Assembly: GCF_024158915.1 (NCBI RefSeq)
Contig: NZ_JAMZGF010000039.1
Location: 1-49,420 of the forward strand
DNA: 49,420 nucleotides
Direction: 5' to 3'
From: Chryseobacterium sp. S0630
GTDB taxonomy: Bacteria > Bacteroidota > Bacteroidia > Flavobacteriales > Weeksellaceae
Part shown: positions 41,223-49,420 of the stretch, one piece after another
Numbering within the stretch: position 1 is the first letter of the stretch
Layout of the letters: each line of letters opens with the position of its first letter
The notes under the pieces: model-generated
What the model was told of the DNA's origin: nothing
Seen by the model: the letters and a program-made list of their open reading frames with translations, nothing else
Databases searched by the model: none
Made by a program: the position numbers and the translations under genes

Positions 41223-44045
41223 TTGAAAAAGATCAGCCTTTGCCTTATTTTGTTATGTGGAGTTGTACAGGTTTCTGCACAGACAGACAGTATATACATT
41301 GAAACAAAACTGTCTCCTGACAAAAAGAACCTTGATGTCCGCCAGGAAATTGTTTATTACAATCACTCCGGAAAAGACCTTCAAACCGTAAAACTCCTGA
41401 ATTGGGTTTCCGCGTACAATAAACGGGGAACTTCTTTAGTCTACAGAAAACTGGAAGACCGAAATAATGATTTGCATTTTGCAAAAAATGATCAATTGGG
41501 GAAACTTCTTGAACTGAATATTAAAAATTCTGACAATGAAGCTCTTCCCATCAATACACTCTCAGATGAAAATCTTTTTATTCCTCTGAAAAATGTATTA
41601 AAACCTGGCGAAAGCGTCACTTTACAGTTGCAGTACAGGATGCAGCTTCCCGATAAAAATTTTACGGGATACGGAACATCCGCTCAGAATACTGTATTAA
41701 AATATTTCTTTATTGTTCCGGATCATTTTGATCCGGACAATATTTCCAAAAGAAACTACCACGATATTGAGGAACAGGTAAGTTTTAATACTTTCTGGAC
41801 CATCAATTTTGACATCCCTGTCAATAGTTTTGTTGAAGGTAATCTTCCGCAGGTTCAGATGAATTCATTTAAGGGATATCTTGATTCAGACCCTGAGTTT
41901 TTGATTTCTCCAACAGAGTTTCAATCCATCAAAACCAATGTTGATGGAGATGAAATCGAAATCAAATTTGGATATAATCTTAAACCGGAAGAAAAACAAA
42001 ACCTTGAGTTTTATCTTCCTTTACAATTAAAATTCATTAAGGAACGCATCGGATTTCTTCCGAAAAGCATTTTTATTTCAGATAAATTCAGAGCTAAAGA
42101 AGACTTTTTCGGAAATAATGATATTACTTTCTGGAAGTTTAAATTCCGTCTGTTTACCGATACAGAAAAGACTGATCTGGATTATTTTGGAATCATTGCC
42201 AAGAAAATTCTTGATGAAGGCGTGATTGCGGATAAAGAAAAAGATCACTGGTTTAAAAATGGTTTAAAATCTTATCTTGAAATTCAGTATCTCAAAAAAT
42301 TCTATGGTGATACGAAACTTTTAGGTACACTTCCTGAGACCAGAATCTTTGGGCTTAAACCTTTAAAGTTATTCCATGCATCCAAAGTAAAACTTCTGGA
42401 TCGCTATGGACTTTCATACCAGTATATCATGCTGCAAAACCTTGATCAGAAGATCGATGAACATTTCCCTGTTTTGAGTAATTTCAATGATATGGCTATC
42501 AGCAGTTTTGAAACGGGAAGTCTTTTCAACTACTCGGCAGACAAAATGGGATATGACCAATTCAATGGGATTCTAAAAAATTATATTTCTCAGAATTCCG
42601 GAAAAAAAATTAACCCTGATGAGTTTCTGGCTTCTCTTTCTGAAAACAATAAATCAACAGCCTATCTTTCTGACTTTTTTAAACAGAAAAACAGGGTTGA
42701 TTTTAAATTAAAAAATATCAGAAAGGAAAATGATTCACTACAAATAAAAATTGTTAGGAATACCGATATTTCCATTCCGGTAAAACTGGAAACAGAAACC
42801 AAAGAAGGAGAAAAGAAGGCTTACTGGATAGATACCGAAGAAAATGAACGTACTACCAGTCTATCTCTTCCTGCATCAGAAAATATTTACAAAGTCACCT
42901 TAAATAGTGGCTATACTTTCCCTGAATCCAATTACAGAGATAATTTCTTATATGCGAAAGGACTGTTTTCCAATGCAAAAAAAATTAAACTTAAACTAAT
43001 AAAAGATATTCCCAATCCGGAATACAATGAAATTTACATCAGCCCAAGAGTGCGTTTCAACAATACGTATGATAAATTTCTTTTGGGAGCCAATTTTAAA
43101 AATCAGTCTTTCTTTGATCAGAAATTCCTGTATTCAGTAACTCCAACTTATAGTACAGGAACAGGCAAACTGACCGGTTCAGGAGCTGTCTCCTATTCTA
43201 TTCTGCCTGCAGAAAGTATTATCCGAAGTCTGACATTTGGACTTTCAGGCTCTTATTTCCATTATGATTATGATCTTGCCTACAGAAAAACCTCAATATC
43301 ATCGTCCATTAACTTCAGAAAGAACCCAAGAAGTACAGTAAGCAGAGGCCTTGGAATTTCCTATAATTATTTTGAAAGGGATCTGAGTCCTAAAATGATC
43401 GCCAATAATGACTACCAAAAATATAACCTCTGGAGTATCGGATATGGTTATAGCGATAGCCAGATGATTCATGAAAAAAGCTTCAGCTTAAGCACCCAGG
43501 GAATGGAAGATTTCAATAAAATAACAGCTGAAGGTTTCTACAGATGGGAATTTGCTCCTAAACAAAAACTGAGCTTACGTTTATTTGCCGGATACTTCTT
43601 AAGAAACAATACCCGAAATAACCTTTTCGATTATGGAATTTCAAGGGTTTCCAATTATTCATTCTCCTATACCCTTTTGGGAGAAAGTGCCAGCAGTGGC
43701 CTTCTTTCTCAGCAATTTATATTAGCTGATGGTGGTTTTAAATCTTTTCTTCCGGGAACAGTGAACCAATGGATCACTTCTGCCAATGTAGATTCAAGTG
43801 TCTGGAAAATATTCCACGTATACGCAGATGCCGGAGTTTATAAAAACAAAGATCTTCCTGCCAAATTCATCTGGGACACCGGAGTTAAAGTAAGAATCAT
43901 TCCAGATTTTCTGGAAGTTTATTTCCCGATACAGTCTTCTTTAGGATTTGAACCTTCATTCAAAGATTATGGAAAGCGTATCAGATACACTTTAATTCTT
44001 AATCTCGGATCAATTATTAATGCAGCAAGAAGAGGCTGGTATTAA
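41223..44045 (+). CDS. M1-like (gluzincin-type) pseudopeptidase fused to an outer-membrane beta-barrel
   Basis: A 940-residue outer-membrane protein. Start TTG 41223 gives MKKISLCLILLCGVVQVSAQ, a signal peptide. Residues about 20-235 resemble the N-terminal saddle domain of M1 aminopeptidases (EIVYYNHSGKDLQTVKLLNW). The central part keeps the M1-like DHWFKNGLKSYLEIQYLKKFYG segment but no HExxH zinc site precedes it, so it should not be a working metallopeptidase. From about residue 600 to the end (NAARRGWY, terminal aromatic) strand-like segments form a C-terminal barrel. It may be a surface or periplasm-facing binding protein. It follows the UMP synthase gene; TATATTTG lies upstream. Confidence 0.75.
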   Translation: MKKISLCLILLCGVVQVSAQTDSIYIETKLSPDKKNLDVRQEIVYYNHSGKDLQTVKLLNWVSAYNKRGTSLVYRKLEDRNNDLHFAKNDQLGKLLELNIKNSDNEALPINTLSDENLFIPLKNVLKPGESVTLQLQYRMQLPDKNFTGYGTSAQNTVLKYFFIVPDHFDPDNISKRNYHDIEEQVSFNTFWTINFDIPVNSFVEGNLPQVQMNSFKGYLDSDPEFLISPTEFQSIKTNVDGDEIEIKFGYNLKPEEKQNLEFYLPLQLKFIKERIGFLPKSIFISDKFRAKEDFFGNNDITFWKFKFRLFTDTEKTDLDYFGIIAKKILDEGVIADKEKDHWFKNGLKSYLEIQYLKKFYGDTKLLGTLPETRIFGLKPLKLFHASKVKLLDRYGLSYQYIMLQNLDQKIDEHFPVLSNFNDMAISSFETGSLFNYSADKMGYDQFNGILKNYISQNSGKKINPDEFLASLSENNKSTAYLSDFFKQKNRVDFKLKNIRKENDSLQIKIVRNTDISIPVKLETETKEGEKKAYWIDTEENERTTSLSLPASENIYKVTLNSGYTFPESNYRDNFLYAKGLFSNAKKIKLKLIKDIPNPEYNEIYISPRVRFNNTYDKFLLGANFKNQSFFDQKFLYSVTPTYSTGTGKLTGSGAVSYSILPAESIIRSLTFGLSGSYFHYDYDLAYRKTSISSSINFRKNPRSTVSRGLGISYNYFERDLSPKMIANNDYQKYNLWSIGYGYSDSQMIHEKSFSLSTQGMEDFNKITAEGFYRWEFAPKQKLSLRLFAGYFLRNNTRNNLFDYGISRVSNYSFSYTLLGESASSGLLSQQFILADGGFKSFLPGTVNQWITSANVDSSVWKIFHVYADAGVYKNKDLPAKFIWDTGVKVRIIPDFLEVYFPIQSSLGFEPSFKDYGKRIRYTLILNLGSIINAARRGWY

Positions 44046-44063
44046 GATTCTGAAAAATAAAAA

Positions 44064-44098
44064 ATAAGGACAGCCTGTTATCGGTTGTCCTTTCTTAT
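44064..44098. terminator. Bidirectional terminator between convergent genes
   Basis: AAGGACA pairs with TGTCCTT around GCCTGTTATCGGT, with A-rich sequence on one side and T-rich on the other. It separates the barrel fusion gene from the convergent T9SS cargo gene. Confidence 0.65.
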
Positions 44099-44104
44099 TT
44101 AAAA

Positions 44105-44914
44105 CTAATCTTTTATAATTTTCTGCGAGATAGGAATATTGTTAATCGTTCCTGTAACAATATAAGTTCCTTTTGGAAGCTCTGCGATATCAAGAGTTGA
44201 GGCCAGTTTAGTCGGTGATTTTTTAACAACCTGCCTGAATGTATCATACACTTTCACATCTTTCACCTCAGTTCCGAACACTACTTTACTGTCTTTTATA
44301 AAAGGATTCTGCACAAAGCCAGATTTCACGCTGCCTTCAAGAGAAAAGTCTGTCATATTATCATTACTGCCTACCAAAGTTCTTTTGATAGCTGTAGTTG
44401 TAGTGGGAGAAGGAGCTGGTCCATCTCCTTTAAACTGATCTGCATTGGATCCGTACCCTACAAAATCCAGTACATTGGATGCAGAAGGTCCTGCCACCTG
44501 AACTATATTTCCGGCTAAAGCTACTTTTCCTGATACACTGGAGATTTTCAGTCCGGAAGATGGATTAGGCGTTCCGTCAAAATTAGTTATTGTGGTGGCA
44601 ATAAAATCTGGTGTTGGTAGATTTTCAACACCTCCTTCAATTGCTGATTCCTGAATTAAATAGGTTTCGTCCGGTCCTAAAGTAAAATCCGGCAGCGTAT
44701 GATATTCTGTAAAAGCACCTATTGCCGGTGCATATTGAATACTTGCTCCCGTCAAGGAAACTAAATTAGTTCCGATATTTTTAAGGACGATATAATTATT
44801 CTTCAGTACAGCCCCTGAGTTGGCATTACCTCCATAGATTTCATTGATCACAATCTGGGCATTGGAAAAAGAAGTTAAGAATACAAATCCAACAAGAGTA
44901 AAGATTTTTTTCAT
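44105..44914 (-). CDS. Lamin-tail-domain protein with T9SS type A sorting domain
   Basis: A 269-residue secreted protein. Signal peptide MKKIFTLVGFVFLTSFSNAQ; then a lamin-tail-like domain (IVINEIYGGNANSGAVLKNN, YIVLKNIGTNLVSLTGASI, LGPDETYLI); the last 75 residues are the type IX secretion signal (EVKDVKVYDTFRQVVKKSP, ELPKGTYIVTGTINNIPISQ, ending KIIKD). It should cross the outer membrane by T9SS and stay on the cell surface or be released. Its substrate or partner is unknown. It lies 157 bases from a second T9SS cargo gene upstream and in the same direction. Confidence 0.85.
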   Translation of the reverse strand: MKKIFTLVGFVFLTSFSNAQIVINEIYGGNANSGAVLKNNYIVLKNIGTNLVSLTGASIQYAPAIGAFTEYHTLPDFTLGPDETYLIQESAIEGGVENLPTPDFIATTITNFDGTPNPSSGLKISSVSGKVALAGNIVQVAGPSASNVLDFVGYGSNADQFKGDGPAPSPTTTTAIKRTLVGSNDNMTDFSLEGSVKSGFVQNPFIKDSKVVFGTEVKDVKVYDTFRQVVKKSPTKLASTLDIAELPKGTYIVTGTINNIPISQKIIKD

Positions 44915-45032
44915 CGTAATAATTTTAAGAAATGGAATAAAAATAAAACATCAAAAACAATACCACCAAATTAAGAAATATATGGAATACAAAAATCTAA
45001 AAATCAGTAAACAATCACAAAAAAACAGCCGC

Positions 45033-45058
45033 TTCGTTGAAGCGGCTGTTTATATTTT
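45033..45058 (-). terminator. Terminator of the second T9SS cargo gene
   Basis: AACAGCCGCTTC / GAAGCGGCTGTT, a long GC-rich stem with a GTT-sized loop; on the minus strand it is followed by a T-run. It stands 13 bases after the stop codon. Confidence 0.85.
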
Positions 45059-45071
45059 TATTTAAAAAAGA

Positions 45072-45941
45072 TTAGTCTTTAAGTACTTTCTGAGAAACCG
45101 GCTGGTTATTTACTGTACCTGTAACGATATAGTTTCCTTTTGCCAATTCAGCAACACTTACAGATTCGTTTTGTCTTACTGAAGCTTCTTTTACAAGTTG
45201 TCCGAACATATTGAAAACTTTCACGTCTTTTACATCAGCTCCAAAAATGATCTCATTATTTTTAACGAAAGAGTTTTTTACAAAGTTTCCTGACTTTGTG
45301 TTTTTAGCATCAATAACCGCTAAAGAAGCAGTAGACGAAGTAATTGTCAAAGAAATATCATCTATTCTCCAGTTGGCAGTACCAAGAGATGGAGTTCCTG
45401 TACCAGGGCTATCACTTCCATAAATTCTTAAGGTAACCGGAGCTGATTCTGCCCCTACTAAATTAGATCCTGAAAAAGCGATGTTATTCAATGTCCATGT
45501 ACTATTATTGTTAACAATTACAGTACCTATCGCTGTTGCATAGTTATCAATACTGGAATATACAGTAATTTTTCCAGGTCCTGTAGAAGTTCCTCTGGAT
45601 CCTAAGTTTAAAGAATTTAAAGTTACTTTATTACCGGCAACAGGAGTAACAGTTACACTAAAATAAGTACTTGTAGCAGTTGAAAGAACCTCTTTAAAAG
45701 CTGCAGCACCAAAATTGCTGGATCCACTTGCCCCCGTATATCCTGAAGACACAGATGAAGTAGTAATTAAATTAGTAGTACCATTATTATTTCCCTGAGT
45801 TGCTGCAAATGCTACACTTGAAATATTAGCATTTGTACCAGAAATAGGATTTACAGAACTCCCATCCCAAAGGTAAGTTGTTTGTGCAAAAGCAACTGCG
45901 CTCATCACAACTGTTGCAAAAAGAGAATAAAGTTTTTTCAT
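45072..45941 (-). CDS. T9SS type A sorting domain protein
   Basis: A 289-residue secreted protein. Signal peptide MKKLYSLFATVVMSAVAFAQ, then a Ser/Thr/Gly/Asn-rich beta-sandwich domain of about 190 residues (YLWDGSSVNPISGTNANISS; LRIYGSDSPGTGTPSLGTAN and WRIDDISLTIT look like a jelly-roll or adhesin-like module), then a C-terminal sorting domain nearly the same as in the neighbour (DVKDVKVFNMFGQLVKEASV, AKGNYIVTGTVNNQPVSQKV). A role as surface adhesin or binding module is only a guess. Confidence 0.8.
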   Translation of the reverse strand: MKKLYSLFATVVMSAVAFAQTTYLWDGSSVNPISGTNANISSVAFAATQGNNNGTTNLITTSSVSSGYTGASGSSNFGAAAFKEVLSTATSTYFSVTVTPVAGNKVTLNSLNLGSRGTSTGPGKITVYSSIDNYATAIGTVIVNNNSTWTLNNIAFSGSNLVGAESAPVTLRIYGSDSPGTGTPSLGTANWRIDDISLTITSSTASLAVIDAKNTKSGNFVKNSFVKNNEIIFGADVKDVKVFNMFGQLVKEASVRQNESVSVAELAKGNYIVTGTVNNQPVSQKVLKD

Positions 45942-46096
45942 GATTTAATTTTTTTGTTGTTAATAATTTTCTTTCCGTAACAAAACTACATTCTAATTTT
46001 TTTTTGGGGACAATAAAGAGGTTAAGTTTTTGTTAATTATAGTTGACCTCTTAATGTTAACATTTTTTAATTATTTTTACGAATTATTTTTAAAAG

Positions 46097-49000
46097 TTGC
46101 GGAATTTTGTCATTCTATTCGTTTTGTTCTTCTTAGGCATATTTTCAGGAAATGCTCAGGTCTTTTCGTGGAAAAATCCCAACGTCCCGGAAGACAGCAT
46201 CAAAAGAGACAGTATTCTTGCAGCAAAGCTGGAACAGGACATCTTTGCAAAGGACACTCTTGATTTCATAAGAACGCATAATAAGATCATTATTGATGAA
46301 GCAGTATTGGCCAAGAATGATAAAAAAAGATTCTTAGGAGAACTTAATTCAAAAGGTTCTATTATCCGAGGGATTACTTTTGGTAATAATCAGGGGCAAT
46401 CTGTACAGAGTTCTATGGATCTTCAGATTTCGGGACGGTTATCAAAAGATGTGACTATTTTAGCGAGTATTTCAGATCACAACCTCCCTATTCAGGCTGA
46501 TGGTTATACCCAGACTTTAGAGGAGTTTGACAAAATTTATATGCAGCTTAATATTAAAGATAAGTCTATCCTCAGGGCGGGACATCTTGATCTTGTAGAA
46601 GCTAAGAATTATTTTGCCAAATACCAGAGAAGAAGTATGGGACTTCAGTTCCAGACAGAATTCGGTAAAGAGAATAAGACCTTCGTAGATATCTCCGCAG
46701 GGGTTGCCCGAAGTGAATTCCACAGAATACGTTTTCAGGGGGTTGAAGGTAACCAGGGACCTTACCGTCTGACTGGTAAGAACGGAGAACAATTTATCAC
46801 GCTGATCTCGGGTTCTGAACAGGTTTTCATTGATGGAATTTTAATGAAGCGTGGTGAAAACCAGGATTATATTATCAATTACAATACAGGTGAAGTTACC
46901 TTTACCAGTTTCCGTCCTATTTTCCAGCAGAATTTCATTACCATTTCTTATAACTACGCCAACAGAAATTATTCAAGGTATTTGTTTACAGGGAAGCTTG
47001 AGCATCAGAGAGAGAAATTCAAAGTAGGATTAAACTGGTTTATGGAAAATGACAACAAAAATGCACCTCTTTCTCTAAACCTTTCTAAAGAAGATGAACA
47101 AATTCTTGCCGAAGCTGGAAATAATCCTGATCTGATGTATGCACCTTCAGGAGTGATAACGGAATATGATGTCAATAAAATTTTATACAAATTAAGTCCC
47201 GCAGGAAATTTCTATGAATATTCTACAGATTCAGGTTTAACGCTTTATCAGGTTTCTTTTACCTATTTCGGAGTTAATCAGGGAGACTATAAAATAGCAC
47301 AGACCACTAACAACGGACGTGTTTTTGAATATGTGGGCCCTAATGCCGGAGATTACAGAGCCGTAAGAAAACTACCTTCGCCACAGAAATCGCAGGTATA
47401 CTCTCTGAACTCTGAATATCTTTTAAATGAAGGAAAAATAGGAGCTGACATATCTCTGAGTAATTATGATGTCAATTTATTTTCATCAAAAGATTCTGAT
47501 CAGAACATGGGGTATGCATGGCGTATTTTTGGAAATAAAAGCTTCACAAAGAACACATGGAGAGGAACTCCAAGCTTTGAATATCAATATATAGACAGAC
47601 AGTTTCATATTCTTGATCGTATCAATGATGTGGAATTCTCCAGAGACTTCAACCTTACACAGGAATTCAATAAAAAGACCCAGAACAGATTTACCTTCAG
47701 CTTCCTTAATAAATGGAATAATAAATCTACGCTGAATTACCGCATCAATTATCTGAATGAACAGGATTCCTACAAAGGGATTAAAAATGACCTTGACTTC
47801 GGCTGGCTGACGGGAAAATTCTTTACGAAAGGAAATCTATCTTATCTGAGTACCAATGCTACTCTTCAGGATACGAAGTTCATCCGTGGTGGAGTTTCAA
47901 CAGAGTTTACAGGTAAAAAAGGAAGCTGGGCCATTGGTGGAAGCATGGAGCATAACGAGAAAAAGTACAATGATACTCAGCTTTTGGATGTCACAAGTTT
48001 CAGCTGGAAAGAAATCTTCTTGCAAAAGAAAATCGGTGACAGTACAAGAACCAAATTATTGGCGAAAGTATATATGAGAGATAATGACTCAGTACGTGAT
48101 AACAGACTTCAGAATATGAACAATATTTTGGGGATCATGGCTGAAAGTCAGATTATCAAGACCGAAAGAACTAGTTTAAATGCTCTGATTCACTACCGAA
48201 AATTCTTCTATGCAGGTGCAGAAGGTGAAGTAACCCGTAATAATGATTTTGTTGTTGGAAACATCTTATACAACCAACAGCTGTTCAGAAATGGTATGCG
48301 TCTTCAGGCTTTCTATGAATTGGGGAACGGACAGGAAGCCCAGAGAGAATTCCAGTATATCAAAGTAACAGATGGACAGGGTGTTTATAAATGGACCGAT
48401 TATAACGGAGACGGTGTTCAGCAGCTGGACGAATTTGAAATCGCTGAGTATTCAGATCTTGCCCAATACATCCGTGTATATACTAATTCTGTAAGATATA
48501 TTCCGTCCAATAAAAATAAATTGCAGTTGGCTCTATTTGTCAATCCGGCCATTGTTTTCAACTCTGAAAATGGATTTTTAAAACGTTGGAATTTCAATAT
48601 TTCATTAAATTCTCAAAACTCATTCTACAAAAAGGAAAAAGTACTTGTTCTGAATCCTTTTGAAAAGAACAGTGATCAGATCCTTAAAAATCAGAACATT
48701 CTTGCTTCCGTGCAATTTAATCCAACCGATAAATCAGGCTGGAACGGAAATTACAGATTCATCACCAATGATAATCTCATCAATGCCAATTTCAGTAATG
48801 AAGAACGTGAACAGACTTCTCATTTTCTGAATATAGGGTATTGGTTCAATAAAGAGTTCAGAGTGGATTGGGAAAACTCGGTGCACGATATTCAAAACTC
48901 TTCACAATTATTTAAAACCAGAGATTATCGTCTCAATAATTTTGAAACCAAGCCAAAAGCAACTTACAAATTTACAGATGCTATCCAGGCTGAATTATCT

Positions 49001-49324
49001 TCTGCTTTCCGTCAGAAACAAAGATTGGATGGCGAAGAACTTCTTAAAGCATTTGATGTTACGGGAACAATTCAGTGGGAGCGAAGAAAAACGTCTATCC
49101 GTGGAAACTTCTCATTCATCAGTAACAACTTTACAGGAAACAATTTCAGTATTGTAGGAAACCAGATGCTGGATGGGCTTAAACCTGGAAAAAACCAGGT
49201 ATGGAGTGTGTTTATTCAACAGGCTATCAACTCGTTTATCCAGCTGAATCTTAATTACGAAGGAAGAAATTCCGGTGACAGAACTATTCATATCGGAAGT
49301 ATGCAGGTAAAAGCAAGTTTCTAA
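46097..49324 (+). CDS. Large outer-membrane beta-barrel protein
   Basis: A 1075-residue envelope protein of unknown function. Start TTG 46097 gives MRNFVILFVLFFLGIFSGNA, a signal peptide. Residues about 60-300 carry conserved blocks such as GSIIRGITFGNNQGQSVQSS, GRLSKDVTILASISDHNLPI and QDYIINYNTGEVTFTSFRP that resemble segments found in large Bacteroidetes outer-membrane proteins such as SprA, though the length is much shorter. The rest is long strand-like repeats typical of a barrel (for example NYDVNLFSSKDSDQNMGYAW), ending VKASF with terminal Phe. It has no adjacent partner here. Confidence 0.7.
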   Translation: MRNFVILFVLFFLGIFSGNAQVFSWKNPNVPEDSIKRDSILAAKLEQDIFAKDTLDFIRTHNKIIIDEAVLAKNDKKRFLGELNSKGSIIRGITFGNNQGQSVQSSMDLQISGRLSKDVTILASISDHNLPIQADGYTQTLEEFDKIYMQLNIKDKSILRAGHLDLVEAKNYFAKYQRRSMGLQFQTEFGKENKTFVDISAGVARSEFHRIRFQGVEGNQGPYRLTGKNGEQFITLISGSEQVFIDGILMKRGENQDYIINYNTGEVTFTSFRPIFQQNFITISYNYANRNYSRYLFTGKLEHQREKFKVGLNWFMENDNKNAPLSLNLSKEDEQILAEAGNNPDLMYAPSGVITEYDVNKILYKLSPAGNFYEYSTDSGLTLYQVSFTYFGVNQGDYKIAQTTNNGRVFEYVGPNAGDYRAVRKLPSPQKSQVYSLNSEYLLNEGKIGADISLSNYDVNLFSSKDSDQNMGYAWRIFGNKSFTKNTWRGTPSFEYQYIDRQFHILDRINDVEFSRDFNLTQEFNKKTQNRFTFSFLNKWNNKSTLNYRINYLNEQDSYKGIKNDLDFGWLTGKFFTKGNLSYLSTNATLQDTKFIRGGVSTEFTGKKGSWAIGGSMEHNEKKYNDTQLLDVTSFSWKEIFLQKKIGDSTRTKLLAKVYMRDNDSVRDNRLQNMNNILGIMAESQIIKTERTSLNALIHYRKFFYAGAEGEVTRNNDFVVGNILYNQQLFRNGMRLQAFYELGNGQEAQREFQYIKVTDGQGVYKWTDYNGDGVQQLDEFEIAEYSDLAQYIRVYTNSVRYIPSNKNKLQLALFVNPAIVFNSENGFLKRWNFNISLNSQNSFYKKEKVLVLNPFEKNSDQILKNQNILASVQFNPTDKSGWNGNYRFITNDNLINANFSNEEREQTSHFLNIGYWFNKEFRVDWENSVHDIQNSSQLFKTRDYRLNNFETKPKATYKFTDAIQAELSSAFRQKQRLDGEELLKAFDVTGTIQWERRKTSIRGNFSFISNNFTGNNFSIVGNQMLDGLKPGKNQVWSVFIQQAINSFIQLNLNYEGRNSGDRTIHIGSMQVKASF

Positions 49325-49353
49325 TAATGACGTTATTTTTTACAATAAAAAAG

Positions 49354-49386
49354 AAGCCGTCTCATTTTCCTTGAGGCGGTTTTTGT
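49354..49386 (+). terminator. Terminator of the beta-barrel protein gene
   Basis: AAGCCGTCTCA / TGAGGCGGTT with a bulged G, loop TTTTCCT, followed by TTTTG. Its two arms are identical to those of the terminator at the other end of the window (47-76), with a different loop. Confidence 0.85.
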
Positions 49387-49420
49387 TTATAAACTACCCA
49401 TATTATTTTTTTAGGATGAT

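Overview
The window looks like chromosomal DNA of a low-GC flavobacterium, most probably Chryseobacterium or a close relative in the Weeksellaceae. The signs are: promoters of the Bacteroidetes type (TTG, about 18-21 nt, TAnnTTTG); T9SS type A C-terminal sorting domains on secreted proteins; a family of short peptides with a MKNLKKLNR-type double-glycine leader; and gene families such as DUF4403, an LIC_10190-like membrane protein and lipoproteins typical of this group. The species call is inference. There is no rRNA, transposase, integrase or CRISPR array; one tRNA gene (Cys) is present.

Layout. 1-6300: a trehalose-type uptake and hydrolysis operon (MFS transporter, cytoplasmic GH37 trehalase, TonB-dependent receptor) divergent from an AraC regulator. 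6500-7130: a thioredoxin-fold protein. 7380-14420: a TetR regulator and an RND efflux pump (adaptor, pump, outer-membrane channel), with four copies of a 13-bp inverted-repeat operator. 14450-18580: miaA, yicC, gmk and nadA, separated by several intergenic repeat elements, including a MITE-like element with perfect 15-bp terminal inverted repeats. 18586-19760: an operon of five tiny cysteine-rich peptides with 18-residue double-glycine-type leaders, one of them (56 aa at 19288-19458) easily missed. 19800-25113: thrA, thrB, thrC and folB behind a leader that looks like a textbook threonine attenuator, with a 33-aa Thr-rich leader peptide and mutually exclusive antiterminator and terminator hairpins. 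25150-27210: DUF4403 protein, RDD protein, tRNA-Cys. 27264-30440: small membrane protease-like gene, an AT-rich stretch with several hairpin-plus-mini-ORF repeats, a GT2 glycosyltransferase and a secreted orphan. 30769-35740: glycine-zipper lipoprotein, multispanning membrane protein, aroC, two thioredoxin-like proteins and a YkvA protein. 35703-39718: a 4-kb cassette bounded by 36-bp direct repeats of a terminator; it encodes a large protein with two peptidoglycan-cutting domains (lambda-R-like GH104 plus M23) overlapped by a lipoprotein that looks like its immunity partner. 39790-49386: a eukaryote-like bifunctional UMP synthase, an M1-like pseudopeptidase fused to a beta-barrel, two T9SS cargo proteins and a large outer-membrane beta-barrel protein.

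Most promising for new biology: (1) the threonine attenuator, in which leader peptide, antiterminator and terminator can all be read directly; (2) the five-peptide Cys-rich leader operon without adjacent export or modification genes; (3) the dual murein hydrolase and lipoprotein cassette inserted between duplicated terminators; (4) the hairpin/ATGATG repeat family around the glycosyltransferase gene.
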